Shown one piece after another: positions 11,411 to 19,778 of a stretch of 64,000 nt of DNA. The notes under the pieces were generated by a model. It was not told the origin of the DNA, searched no databases, and saw only the letters and a program-made list of their open reading frames with translations. A program made the translations under genes and the position numbers. The first letter of the stretch is position 1. Each line of letters opens with the position of its first letter. The stretch covers positions 3,397,001 to 3,461,000 of the forward strand of contig NZ_CP012382.1 in assembly GCF_001267885.1 (NCBI RefSeq). The letters run 5' to 3'. Source of the stretch: Streptomyces ambofaciens ATCC 23877. GTDB lineage: Bacteria > Actinomycetota > Actinomycetes > Streptomycetales > Streptomycetaceae.

Positions 11411-13045
11411 ATGGGCAGGGGGGTCAAGGTCGCCGTCATAGGCGGCGTGTTCGCGGTGATGGTGGGCGGTGCCGGGTACGGCGCCTACAACGTCGTGTCG
11501 GCGCTGGACGGCGACGGGGGCTCGGGGGCCGCCGGGGCGACCACCAGGAAGAGCGGGCCGCCGAGCGGCGACGAGGTCCGGGAGACGGCGGAGAAGTTCT
11601 TCACGGCCTGGGAGAAGGGGGACGCGACGACGGCCGCGTCCTACACGAACAACGCCGCGGTCGCCGGGACGCTGCTGACGGCCTACGGCACGGACGCGCA
11701 CATCGCCGACGTCGAGATCACGCCCGGCACGGCGACCGGCACCGGTGTGCCGTTCACCGTGAAGGCGAAGGTGTCCTACGAGGGCGCGACCGAGCCGCTG
11801 ACGTACAGGAGCGAGCTGAGCGTGGTCCGCGGTGAGACCACCGGACGCGCGCTGGTCGACTGGCAGCCGTCGGTCGTCCACCCGGCTCTCAAGGCCGGCG
11901 ACACCCTGGTCACCGCGGAGTCCGCGTCTCCGGCGATCAAGGCGGTCGACCGCGACGGCGCCGTGTTGACGAAGGAGAAGTACCCCTCCCTCGGCCCGGT
12001 GCTGGACACGCTCCGCGAGAAGTACGGAGACCGGGCGGGCGGCACCCCCGGCGTCGAGCTGGTCGTCCGGCACGAGACCCAGGAGGCCGCCGACACCCCG
12101 CTGCTGACCCTGGCGGAGGGGGAGCCCGGCAAGCTGGAGACGACGCTCAGCGCGGGCGTGCAGGCGGCGGCGGAGAAGGCCGTGAAGCGCTACGGCGAGT
12201 CCTCCGTGGTCGCCGTCCGGCCGAGCACCGGTGAGGTGCTGGCCGTGGCGAACAACCGCGCGGACGGCTTCAACGCCGCCTTCCAGGGACGCGTCGCCCC
12301 CGGATCCACCATGAAGATCATCACCGCCGCGATGCTCATCGACAACGGCGTGGCCTCGATGGACGACCCGGCACCCTGCCCGCCCACGGCGACCTGGCAG
12401 AGCCAGACCTTCAAGAACCTCACCGGCATGGAGCCCGACGAGGGCGCCACGCTCGCGGGCACCTTCATGCGGTCCTGCAACACGGGCTTCATCAAGCTCG
12501 TCGACGAGGAACCGCTGACGGACTCCTCGCTGACGGCGGAGGCCGAGGAGCGCTTCGGACTGGGCCGCGACGACTGGCAGACCGGCATCGTCTCCTTCGA
12601 CGGCCGGGTCCCCGCGTCCGGCGGCCCGGACCGGGCGGCGAACGCCATCGGCCAGGGCCAGGTCCAGATGAACCCGCTGAACATGGCGTCGGTGACGGCG
12701 ACCGCCATCACCGGCGCGTTCCGCCAGCCCCACCTCGTCCCGCCGGAGCTGGACGACCGGCAGCTGGCCACCGCCAAGGGCCTGCCGCAGAGCACCGCCG
12801 CCCAGCTGAAGCAGATGATGCGGCTCACCGCCACGCAGGGCACCGGCCGGCAGGCCATGTCCGGGCTCGGCGGGGACATCGGCGCCAAGACCGGGTCGGC
12901 GGAGGTCGACGGGCAGACCACGTCCAACAGCTGGTTCACCGGATTCCGGAACGACGTCGCCGCGGCGGCCATGACCGAGGAGGGCGGCCACGGCGGTGAC
13001 GCGGCCGGCCCGATCGTGGCGGACGTGCTGCGAGCGGGGGGCTGA
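11411..13045 (+). CDS. Class B penicillin-binding protein (transpeptidase), copy 1
   Basis: A 544-residue D,D-transpeptidase with one N-terminal membrane anchor (VKVAVIGGVFAVMVGGAGYG). Then come a MecA-N-like NTF2 fold (about 55-165), a linking dimerisation region and the transpeptidase domain. Active-site motifs are S299-TMK, S355-CN and K493-TG. The ATG at 11411 has GGAGG 9 nt upstream. It cross-links peptidoglycan outside the membrane. The next gene is a close paralogue, so this is a tandem duplication. Position beside ssgE suggests a role in sporulation or tip wall synthesis; that is inference. MecA-N folds are common in ordinary actinobacterial PBPs, so this does not imply acquired resistance. 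Confidence 0.93.
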   Translation: MGRGVKVAVIGGVFAVMVGGAGYGAYNVVSALDGDGGSGAAGATTRKSGPPSGDEVRETAEKFFTAWEKGDATTAASYTNNAAVAGTLLTAYGTDAHIADVEITPGTATGTGVPFTVKAKVSYEGATEPLTYRSELSVVRGETTGRALVDWQPSVVHPALKAGDTLVTAESASPAIKAVDRDGAVLTKEKYPSLGPVLDTLREKYGDRAGGTPGVELVVRHETQEAADTPLLTLAEGEPGKLETTLSAGVQAAAEKAVKRYGESSVVAVRPSTGEVLAVANNRADGFNAAFQGRVAPGSTMKIITAAMLIDNGVASMDDPAPCPPTATWQSQTFKNLTGMEPDEGATLAGTFMRSCNTGFIKLVDEEPLTDSSLTAEAEERFGLGRDDWQTGIVSFDGRVPASGGPDRAANAIGQGQVQMNPLNMASVTATAITGAFRQPHLVPPELDDRQLATAKGLPQSTAAQLKQMMRLTATQGTGRQAMSGLGGDIGAKTGSAEVDGQTTSNSWFTGFRNDVAAAAMTEEGGHGGDAAGPIVADVLRAGG

Positions 13046-13157
13046 GGCGGTCCGGACGTGGCGGGTGCCCCTACTGTGGTCGCCGTCGTTGGAAGCGTGA
13101 GGCACAGAGGGCACCGCGGCACTCCGGGGAGCCGGAGCCGTGGAGGAACGGGACGCA

Positions 13158-14828
13158 GTGGGCAGCAGAAGGGCCGCCGGTGAGCGGCGGAAGACCAGAC
13201 CCGCCGTGATCGGCGGCGTGGCCGCCGTGGTCGTGGCCGGCGCCGGCTTCGGCGCCTACGCGGTGTACGGCGGCGGGTCCACCGAGGACACCGCCCGGAC
13301 GGCGTCCGCGACGGCCGAGGAGAAGGCGAAGTCGGGCCCCCTGTCGGCGGCCGAGGTCACCACGACGGCGCAGCGGTTCCTCACCGCCTGGCAGAAGGGC
13401 GACGTCGCCGGGGCGGCCGCCGCCACCGACGACGCCGAGGGTGCGAAGGCCCTGCTCACCGGCTACGCCGAGGACGCCCGCGTCAAGGACGTCACGTTCA
13501 CCCCGGGCACCCCGGCCGACGGCAGGGTGCCGTTCTCCGTGCAGGCCACCGTCGCCCACGGGAAGACCGCGAAGCCCCTGGCGTACGACAGCGCCCTGAC
13601 CGTCGTCCGCCGGGCCGGCGACGGCGAACCGCGGGTCGCCTGGCACGCCGCCGTCGTCCACCCGGAGCTGCGGGACGGCGACAGGCTCGTCACCGGGGAG
13701 GCCGGGACCCCGCCGGTCAAGGCGCTGGACCGGGACGGCGCGGAGATCACGGCCGCCAGGTTCCCCTCGCTCGGCACCGTCCTGGACGGCCTGCGCGAGA
13801 AGTACGGCAAGCAGGCGGGCGGCACCCCGGGCGTCGAGCTGCGCGTGGTGCGCGGCAAGGAGTCGAAGGCGGCGAAGGTCTCCGACAAGACCCTGCTGGA
13901 GCTGAGCGAGGGCACGCCCGGCACCGTGCGGACGACCCTGGACCCGGCCCTCCAGCAGGCCGCCGAGAAGCAGGTGGCCGGCAAGGCACGGGCGTCGGTG
14001 GTCCTGCTGCGCGCCTCCACCGGCGAGATCCTCGCGGTCGCCAACGGCGGCCACGGCTTCAACACCGCGTTCCAGGGTTCGCTGGCCCCCGGCTCCACGA
14101 TGAAGGTCGTCACCGCCTCGATGCTGATCGAGAAGAACCTGGCGTCGACGGAGAAGAAGCACCCGTGCCCGAAGTACTTCAGCTACGGCGGCTGGAAGTT
14201 CCAGAACGACGACAAGTTCGAGATCAAGGACGGCACCTTCAAGGCGAGCTTCGCCCGCTCCTGCAACACCGCCTTCATCAGCCAGGCCCCCGAGCTGGAG
14301 AACGACGACCTGACCAGGCAGGCGAAGGAGGTCTTCGGCCTGTCCATGAACAACTGGTCCGTGGGCGTGCCCAGCTTCGACGGCGCGGTGCCGGTGCAGA
14401 GCGCGGCCCCGATGGCCGCCTCCCTCATCGGGCAGGGCGGGGTGCGGATGAACCCGCTGAACATGGCGTCCGTCGCGGCGACCGTGAAGTCCGGCGCCTT
14501 CCACCAGCCGTACCTGGTCGCCCCGTCGGTGGACGGGCGCAAGCTCGCCACGGCCTCCCGCACGATGTCGGCGGGCACGCTGGCGCAGCTGCGCGAGCTG
14601 ATGTCCTACACGGCGGCGTACGGCACCGCGGCGGAGGCGATGGCCGGGGTCGGCGGTGACGCCGGGGCGAAGACCGGCTCCGCGGAGGTCGACGGCCAGA
14701 AGAAGCCCAACGGCTGGTTCACGGCGTACAAGGGCGACCTGGCCGCGGCGGGCGTGGTCCAGCAGGGCGGCCACGGCGGCGACACGGCGGGCCCGATCGT
14801 CGCGGCGCTGCTGAAGAACGCCGGCTGA
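13158..14828 (+). CDS. Class B penicillin-binding protein (transpeptidase), copy 2
   Basis: A 556-residue paralogue of the preceding PBP with the same layout: anchor (PAVIGGVAAVVVAGAGFGAY), MecA-N-like domain, dimerisation region and transpeptidase domain. Motifs are S313-TMK, S368-CN and K505-TG. I chose the GTG at 13158 because the sequence around it aligns with the start of copy 1 (GGAGG then GTGGGCAG versus ATGGGCAG). An in-frame GTG at 13140 is also possible. The gap after copy 1 is about 110 nt and may hold its own promoter. It converges with ssgE. Confidence 0.92.
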   Translation: MGSRRAAGERRKTRPAVIGGVAAVVVAGAGFGAYAVYGGGSTEDTARTASATAEEKAKSGPLSAAEVTTTAQRFLTAWQKGDVAGAAAATDDAEGAKALLTGYAEDARVKDVTFTPGTPADGRVPFSVQATVAHGKTAKPLAYDSALTVVRRAGDGEPRVAWHAAVVHPELRDGDRLVTGEAGTPPVKALDRDGAEITAARFPSLGTVLDGLREKYGKQAGGTPGVELRVVRGKESKAAKVSDKTLLELSEGTPGTVRTTLDPALQQAAEKQVAGKARASVVLLRASTGEILAVANGGHGFNTAFQGSLAPGSTMKVVTASMLIEKNLASTEKKHPCPKYFSYGGWKFQNDDKFEIKDGTFKASFARSCNTAFISQAPELENDDLTRQAKEVFGLSMNNWSVGVPSFDGAVPVQSAAPMAASLIGQGGVRMNPLNMASVAATVKSGAFHQPYLVAPSVDGRKLATASRTMSAGTLAQLRELMSYTAAYGTAAEAMAGVGGDAGAKTGSAEVDGQKKPNGWFTAYKGDLAAAGVVQQGGHGGDTAGPIVAALLKNAG

Positions 14829-14852
14829 CCGGCGCGTGCGGATGGACGCGCG

Positions 14853-14877
14853 GCCGGTGGCTCAGTGGGCCACCGGC
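14853..14877. terminator. Inverted repeat between converging PBP and ssgE
   Basis: GCCGGTGG (14853-14860) and CCACCGGC (14870-14877) form an 8-bp stem that overlaps the ssgE stop codon. It has no U-tract, as is usual in this genome, and could terminate both converging genes. Confidence 0.4.
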
Positions 14878-15239
14878 TGTGCCACCGCCGTGTAGGTGCG
14901 GCGCAGGAAGCGCATGAGGGCCTTGGTCTCGAACTGGACCACCGAGCAGCCCTGCGGGGAGTGGAACTCGACGACGGCCTGCACCCGCCCGCACGGCCAG
15001 ACCCGCACCTCACCGGTCCCCGCGGGCGCGCGCAGGCCCTGCTCCAGCAGCGCCCGCTCGAAGGTCCATTCGCGAAAGCCGCGCCCAGCGCCCCGCGCCG
15101 GGAGGGCGACGCACACCGACCGGGGGTCGCGGTCGGGGTCGTAGCGCAGGACGACGGGTATCGCTCCGCCGTCGTCCTCGTCGGGGAGATCCGCGTCCGT
15201 CAGGATGTGGGCTCGTGCGTACTGTTCGACTACGGACAT
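14862..15239 (-). CDS. ssgE: SsgA-like sporulation protein SsgE
   Basis: A 125-residue SALP family protein, the usual size. The conserved core is visible: PVVLRYDPDRDPRSV, WTFERALLEQGL, GEVRVWPC and a C-terminal VVQFETKALMRFLRRT. SALPs are restricted to morphologically complex actinomycetes and control septum placement and spore-wall remodelling. SsgE is linked to correct spore separation. I assign SsgE from context (next to two paralogous PBPs and pmt) and from family likeness. The ATG has an AGGGG ribosome site. Confidence 0.88.
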   Translation of the reverse strand: MSVVEQYARAHILTDADLPDEDDGGAIPVVLRYDPDRDPRSVCVALPARGAGRGFREWTFERALLEQGLRAPAGTGEVRVWPCGRVQAVVEFHSPQGCSVVQFETKALMRFLRRTYTAVAQPVAH

Positions 15240-15368
15240 CGGATCGCCCCTTGCGCTGCGTCACCTTGGCGAAAGCTGTGCGTCCACCCCCTTGTCAAAT
15301 GTCCCACATTTCCCGTCTCACGCCTTTCGGGCCGAATATCACTTGTGAGATCAGCTTTTACCTCGCTC

Positions 15369-15399
15369 TTGCGAAGAGGTTGCAACTGGTCCCTATCAT
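15369..15399 (+). promoter_or_regulatory. Nur-box-like operator plus -10 box of ECF nickel transporter
   Basis: TTGCGA-AGAGG-TTGCAA (15369-15385) matches the reported Nur box tTGCaa-N5-ttGCAA with one change. It overlaps the -35 (TTGCGA, 19-nt spacer) of a TATCAT -10 box (15394-15399). The -10 ends 6 nt before the GTG of the CbiM gene, so the transcript is leaderless. Nickel-loaded Nur bound here would block RNA polymerase. Confidence 0.65.
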
Positions 15400-15405
15400 C
15401 GACAC

Positions 15406-16494
15406 GTGCACGTACCTGACGGATTCATCGACGCCCCGACCTCCGCCGTCACCGGCGTCGTCGCGGCGGGCGCCATCGCGGTCAGCCTGCGCGGCGCGCG
15501 GCGTGAGCTCGGGGGCATCTCCCGCGCGGAGCGTGGGGGAGAACGAACGGCTCCCCTGGCGGGGCTGGTCGCGGCGTTCATCTTCGCGGTGCAGATGCTG
15601 AACTTCCCGGTCGCCGCCGGCACCAGCGGGCATCTGCTCGGCGGAGCCCTCGCCGCGATCCTCGTGGGCCCGTACACCGGGGTGCTGTGCGTCTCCGTCG
15701 TGCTGCTCCTGCAGGGCATCCTCTTCGCCGACGGCGGCCTGACCGCGCTCGGCGTCAACATCACCGACATGGCGATCGTCACCACGGTCGTCGCCTACGC
15801 CCTCTTCCGGGGTCTGGTGAAGGTCCTGCCCCGGACCCGCCGCTCGGTGACCGTCGCCTCCTTCGTCGCCGCCCTCGTCTCCGTCCCGGCCGCCGCCCTC
15901 GCCTTCACCTTCCTGTACTGGATCGGCGGCACCACCGACGTCGCCATCGGCAAGGTCGCCACCGCGATGATCGGCGTGCACGTGCTGATCGGCGTCGGCG
16001 AGGCCGCGATCACCGCACTGACCGTCGGCGCGGTCGTCGCCGTGCGCCCGGACCTCGTGTACGGCGCGCGCGGCCTGACGCAGCGGCTCAAGCTGCGCGT
16101 GAACGGCGAGCTCGTCGACGCCCCGGCGGCCGAGCCGGTCCCGGCCCCCGCCCGCTCGCACCGCACGCTGTGGATCACCGGCCTGGTCACCTCGCTGGTG
16201 CTGGCCGGCTTCGTCAGCTTCTACGCCTCCGCCGACCCCGACGGGCTGGAGAAGGTCGCCGCCGACAAGGGCATCGACGAGAAGACCGAGGAGCACGCGA
16301 GCTCCGGCTCCCCGCTCGCCGACTACGGCGTCGAGGACATCGCGAACGCCCGCGTCTCCGGGGGTCTCGCGGGCGTCATCGGAGTCGGCGTCACGGTCTT
16401 CGCGGGCAGCGCGGTGTTCTGGTCGGTGCGCAGGCGCCGTGACGACGACGCCTCCCCGACGAACACCCACACGGACACGGACACGACCGTCTGA
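15406..16494 (+). CDS. ECF transporter substrate-binding component, CbiM/NikM with fused PDGLE domain
   Basis: This 362-residue membrane protein imports Ni2+ or Co2+ as the S component of a group I ECF transporter. The N-terminus VHVPDGFID carries the metal-binding His2 of the CbiM/NikM family, which must be exposed as residue 2; the GTG at 15406 delivers this exactly. About seven membrane helices follow, with AGTSGHLLGGALAAIL as the second metal motif. The C-terminal domain (about 245-340) contains DPDGLEKVAA and SPLADYGV, the PDGLE/CbiN-NikN family. Residues about 34-47 are an extra loop encoded by a palindromic insert not usual for the family. The Nur-box context favours nickel. Confidence 0.92.
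   Translation: MHVPDGFIDAPTSAVTGVVAAGAIAVSLRGARRELGGISRAERGGERTAPLAGLVAAFIFAVQMLNFPVAAGTSGHLLGGALAAILVGPYTGVLCVSVVLLLQGILFADGGLTALGVNITDMAIVTTVVAYALFRGLVKVLPRTRRSVTVASFVAALVSVPAAALAFTFLYWIGGTTDVAIGKVATAMIGVHVLIGVGEAAITALTVGAVVAVRPDLVYGARGLTQRLKLRVNGELVDAPAAEPVPAPARSHRTLWITGLVTSLVLAGFVSFYASADPDGLEKVAADKGIDEKTEEHASSGSPLADYGVEDIANARVSGGLAGVIGVGVTVFAGSAVFWSVRRRRDDDASPTNTHTDTDTTV
15506..15543. repeat. Dispersed palindromic element inserted in frame in CbiM gene
   Basis: GCTCGGGGGCATCTCCC joined to an imperfect complement ending GTGGGGGAG resembles short hairpin repeats scattered in Streptomyces genomes. It adds about 12 residues (GISRAERGGER region) between the REL and ERTAPLAGL positions, which are adjacent in typical CbiM proteins. 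Confidence 0.5.
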
Positions 16495-16495
16495 C

Positions 16496-17257
16496 ATGGG
16501 CGCGGGCCACGCACACCGGCTCTACCGGCACGGGCACTCCCCCGTGCACGGTCTGCCGCCGTACACCAAGCTCGCCGCGGCCTTCGCCTTCGTGATCGTC
16601 GTGGTGTCGACGCCGCGCGAGGCGATGTGGGCCTTCGCCGTGTACGCGCTGCTGCTCGCGGCGGTGGCGTACGCGGCCCGCGTCCCGGCCGGCTTCCTGC
16701 TGGGGCGGCTGCTGATCGAGGTGCCGTTCGTCGCGTTCGCGGTGCTGATGCCGTTCGTGGCGGAGGGCGAGCGGACCGAGGTGCTCGGCATGTCGCTGAG
16801 CGTGAACGGCCTGTGGGGCGCCTGGAACGTCCTGGCCAAGGGCACCCTGGGCGTCGCCACCTCCGTACTCCTCGCGTCCACCACCGAGCTGCGCGCGCTG
16901 CTGCTCGGCCTCCAGCGTCTGAGGCTGCCGCCGCTGCTGGTGCAGATCGCGTCCTTCATGCTCCGGTACGGGGACGTCATCGCGGACGAGATGCGCCGGA
17001 TGCGGATCGCCCGGGAGTCGCGCGGCTTCGAGGCGAGGGGCGTGCGGCACTGGGGTGTGCTCGCCAGGTCCGCCGGAGCGCTCTTCATCCGCTCCTACGA
17101 GCGCGGCGAGCGCGTCCACCTGGCCATGATCAGCCGCGGGTACGCCGGGTCGATGCCGGTGATCGACGAGGTGACCGCCTCCCGGGCGCAGTGGTCGTAC
17201 GCGCTGGCCCTCCCCGTCGCCGCTCTCGTGGTCTGTCTGCTGGGATGGAGCCTGTGA
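16496..17257 (+). CDS. ECF transporter transmembrane component CbiQ
   Basis: A 253-residue T component with five or so membrane helices. The coupling motifs to the ATPase are ADEMRRMRIARESRGF and RGERVHLAMISRGY, the two Ala-Arg-Gly style signatures of EcfT. The ATG at 16496 starts 1 nt after the stop of the CbiM gene, so translation is coupled. It links the S component to the CbiO ATPase encoded next. Confidence 0.92.
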   Translation: MGAGHAHRLYRHGHSPVHGLPPYTKLAAAFAFVIVVVSTPREAMWAFAVYALLLAAVAYAARVPAGFLLGRLLIEVPFVAFAVLMPFVAEGERTEVLGMSLSVNGLWGAWNVLAKGTLGVATSVLLASTTELRALLLGLQRLRLPPLLVQIASFMLRYGDVIADEMRRMRIARESRGFEARGVRHWGVLARSAGALFIRSYERGERVHLAMISRGYAGSMPVIDEVTASRAQWSYALALPVAALVVCLLGWSL

Positions 17258-18024
17258 ACACCGCCGCCGACACCGCGCCCGCCTCCCTGGAGGTCTCCGG
17301 CCTCGCCTTCGCCTACCCGGACGGGCACCAGGCCCTCTTCGGCGTGGACTTCTCCGTCGCCCGCGGCGAGCGGGTCGCGCTGCTCGGCCCGAACGGCGCG
17401 GGCAAGACGACCCTGGTCCTCCACCTCAACGGCATCCTCGGCGGCGGCACCGGCACGGTCACGGTCGCCGGGCTGCCCGTGGAGCGGCGCACCATGGCGG
17501 AGGTCCGGCGCCGGGTCGGCATCGTCTTCCAGGACCCCGACGACCAGCTCTTCATGCCGACCGTGCGCGAGGACGTGGCGTTCGGGCCGGCGGCGGCCGG
17601 GCTGAAGGGGGCGGAACTGGAGGCCTGCGTGGACCGGGCACTCGGCCTGGTCGGCATGGCGGAGTTCAGGGACCGGCCCCCGCACCACCTCTCCTTCGGC
17701 CAGCGGCGCCGGGTGGCGGTGGCGACCGTGCTCGCGATGGAGCCCGAGATCCTGGTCCTGGACGAGCCCTCCTCCAACCTGGACCCGGCCTCCCGGCGCG
17801 AACTCGCCGACATTCTGCGCTCCCTGGACGTGACGGTCCTGATGGTCACCCACGACCTGCCCTACGCCCTGGAGCTGTGCCCCCGGGCCCTGATCCTCAG
17901 CGACGGTGTGATCGCCGCGGACGGCCCGACCGCCGGCCTGCTCTCCGACGACGCGCTGATGCGCGCCCACCGCCTGGAGCTGCCCTTCGGCTTCGACCCG
18001 CGGTCGGTGTCGACGCGCCGGTGA
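17245..18024 (+). CDS. ECF transporter ATPase CbiO
   Basis: A 259-residue cytosolic ABC ATPase. Walker A is GPNGAGKTT, the Q-loop is VFQDPDDQLF, the signature is HLSFGQRRRVAVA and Walker B is ILVLDEPSSNLDP, followed by the switch His in MVTHDLPYAL. The ATG at 17245 overlaps CbiQ by 13 nt. A GTG at 17254, with a GTGA overlap and GGAG just upstream, is an equally good start. It ends the three-gene Ni/Co uptake operon. Confidence 0.93.
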   Translation: MEPVNTAADTAPASLEVSGLAFAYPDGHQALFGVDFSVARGERVALLGPNGAGKTTLVLHLNGILGGGTGTVTVAGLPVERRTMAEVRRRVGIVFQDPDDQLFMPTVREDVAFGPAAAGLKGAELEACVDRALGLVGMAEFRDRPPHHLSFGQRRRVAVATVLAMEPEILVLDEPSSNLDPASRRELADILRSLDVTVLMVTHDLPYALELCPRALILSDGVIAADGPTAGLLSDDALMRAHRLELPFGFDPRSVSTRR

Positions 18025-18089
18025 GGAATCGCAGGCGGCCGGTGGCGGTTGCACCCACTGTCGCAGGCGAACGGAAGGGACGTAGGGCA

Positions 18090-19301
18090 GTGGACGTGGA
18101 CGTGCACGGCACGGTGGCCGGGGGTTTCGAGCCGGTCAGGGACGCGTTCGCACGGAACTTCGCGACGCTCGGGGAGCGGGGCGCGGCGGTCGCCGTGTAC
18201 CGGGACGGGCGCAAGGTCGTGGACCTGTGGGGCGGCACGAAGCACGTCGACGGAGCGGGCGGCGCCGACGACCGGGAGCCGTGGCGCCGGGGCACCGCCC
18301 AGATCGTGCGCTCGGCGACGAAGGGGGTCGCCGCCGCCGTACCGCTGCTGCTGCACCGGCGCGGGGAGCTGGACCTGGACGCGCCGGTGGGCGAGTACTG
18401 GCCCGAGTTCAAGGCGCACGGCAAGGAGCGGGTGCTGGTCCGGCACGTGCTGAACCACCGGGCGGGGCTGCCGGTCCTGGACCGCCCGCTCACCCCCGAG
18501 GAGTCCCTCGACCCGCTGCGGGGCCCCCGGGCCGTCGCCGCGCAGTCACCCGTGTGGGAGCCGGGCACCGACCACGGCTACCACGCGCTGACGTACGGCT
18601 GGCTGCTCGACGAGCTGGTCCGCAGGGTGACGGGCGGGCGGAGCGCGGGTGAGTGGATCGCGGAGGAGATCGCCGGACCACTGGGCCTCGACCTGTGGGT
18701 GGGGCTGCCGGCCGCGGAGGAGGCGGCGGGCCGCGCCGGCCGGGTGGGGCGCCTCGACGAGCCCGAGCCGTCGGGGAGCGGGCCGCGCCTGCGCCCCAAG
18801 CGCTCCGTCACCGAGGCCTACCGGGACCCGGCCTCCCTCACCCGCCGCGCCTTCGCCGCGATCACGCCGTTCCCCGACCAGAACGACCCCGCGTACCGCG
18901 CCTCCGCCCTCCCGGCGTCCAACGGCGTCGCGACGGCGGACGGGCTGGCGCGCTTCTACGCCGCGCTGATCGGCGAGGTCGACGGCGTGACGCGGAACGT
19001 ACGGCTGTTCGACACCGCCACGATGGAGGCGGCCCGTGCCGAGGAGTCGGCCGGACCGGACCGGGTGCTCGTCGTCCCCACCCGCTTCGGCCTCGGGTAC
19101 ATGCTGCACGGCAGCGCGTCCCCGTTCCTGTCGCCCGGCTCCTTCGGCCACCCGGGCCGCGGCGGCGCCCTCGGCTTCGCGGACCCGGAGTCGGGCGTCT
19201 CCTTCGGTTACGTCACCAACGGCTTCCGCAAGTCCGTGACGGCCGACCCGCGGGCCCAGGCGCTGGTGCGGGCGGTACGGGCGTCACTCGACGCGGGCTG
19301 A
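18090..19301 (+). CDS. Serine hydrolase, beta-lactamase/esterase EstB family
   Basis: A 403-residue protein of the class C beta-lactamase fold. The nucleophile motif is RSATKGVAAA (SxxK) and the Tyr motif is YGWLLDELV. A C-terminal GHPGRGGALGFADPESG replaces the KTG box, as in EstB-type carboxylesterases and 6-aminohexanoate hydrolases. No signal peptide is evident, so it is probably cytosolic. The GTG at 18090 follows a GGAAGGGA site. The natural substrate cannot be told from sequence. Confidence 0.88.
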   Translation: MDVDVHGTVAGGFEPVRDAFARNFATLGERGAAVAVYRDGRKVVDLWGGTKHVDGAGGADDREPWRRGTAQIVRSATKGVAAAVPLLLHRRGELDLDAPVGEYWPEFKAHGKERVLVRHVLNHRAGLPVLDRPLTPEESLDPLRGPRAVAAQSPVWEPGTDHGYHALTYGWLLDELVRRVTGGRSAGEWIAEEIAGPLGLDLWVGLPAAEEAAGRAGRVGRLDEPEPSGSGPRLRPKRSVTEAYRDPASLTRRAFAAITPFPDQNDPAYRASALPASNGVATADGLARFYAALIGEVDGVTRNVRLFDTATMEAARAEESAGPDRVLVVPTRFGLGYMLHGSASPFLSPGSFGHPGRGGALGFADPESGVSFGYVTNGFRKSVTADPRAQALVRAVRASLDAG

Positions 19302-19375
19302 CCCGACGGGCGCCACCGTGCGGTGCCCGACCACGTGCGACCCGCACCGCGTGGGCACCCCAGGGTGCCGCCCGC

Positions 19376-19651
19376 TCAGACGTGGATCGGGTGGGACGTC
19401 CTCCCCGACGCCGCGTCGATCTCCTCGTGCGCCTTGGTGAGCAGTTGCATCGCCAGCTCGTTCAGGGCGCGTGCCCCCGCCACCTCCTCGCCGACCCGCG
19501 GCTGCCGGGCGTCGACGCGGTGCCGGCTGGCGTGCCCGTGCGCGCGGACCTCACTGCCGTCGGGGAGCCGCACCATCGCGACCGCCCGCGTGTGCTGGTC
19601 GTCCTCCATGAACTCCAGCTCGACGTGCCATCCCACTGCGGTGTGCATCAT
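19376..19651 (-). CDS. DUF1876 domain protein
   Basis: A 91-residue protein with the DUF1876 pattern: WHVELEFMEDDQHTRAVAMVRL, a GHASRHRVDARQPRVGEEVA middle and a helical C-terminus. A perfect GGAGGTGA ribosome site lies 5 nt before the ATG at 19651 (8 nt before a second Met codon), indicating strong translation. Members are small, abundant actinobacterial proteins with a double-stranded-RNA-binding-like fold. Function is unknown. Confidence 0.85.
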   Translation of the reverse strand: MMHTAVGWHVELEFMEDDQHTRAVAMVRLPDGSEVRAHGHASRHRVDARQPRVGEEVAGARALNELAMQLLTKAHEEIDAASGRTSHPIHV

Positions 19652-19778
19652 GACGATCACCTCCGGAGTACCTGCTTCCAGGGTGCTCCTCGCGGCCGCC
19701 CGGCGCACCACGCCGCCGCTGCCGCCGCGTCCACCGCGTCCACCGCGTCCGTCACGTCCGCCGCTTCCGCCGCGTCCG

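Noticed and set aside
11411-13045. PBP copy 1 as acquired beta-lactam resistance (mecA-like)
   Set aside because: The MecA-N fold is common in ordinary actinobacterial PBPs, base composition is native, and a native paralogue lies next to it.
15240-15405. Cobalamin riboswitch upstream of the CbiM-type transporter
   Set aside because: The predicted transcript is leaderless, so no RNA leader exists. No B12-box sequence was seen.
19307-19329. Hairpin between the serine hydrolase and DUF1876 genes as terminator
   Set aside because: Pairing is interrupted and weak compared with the other hairpins in the window.
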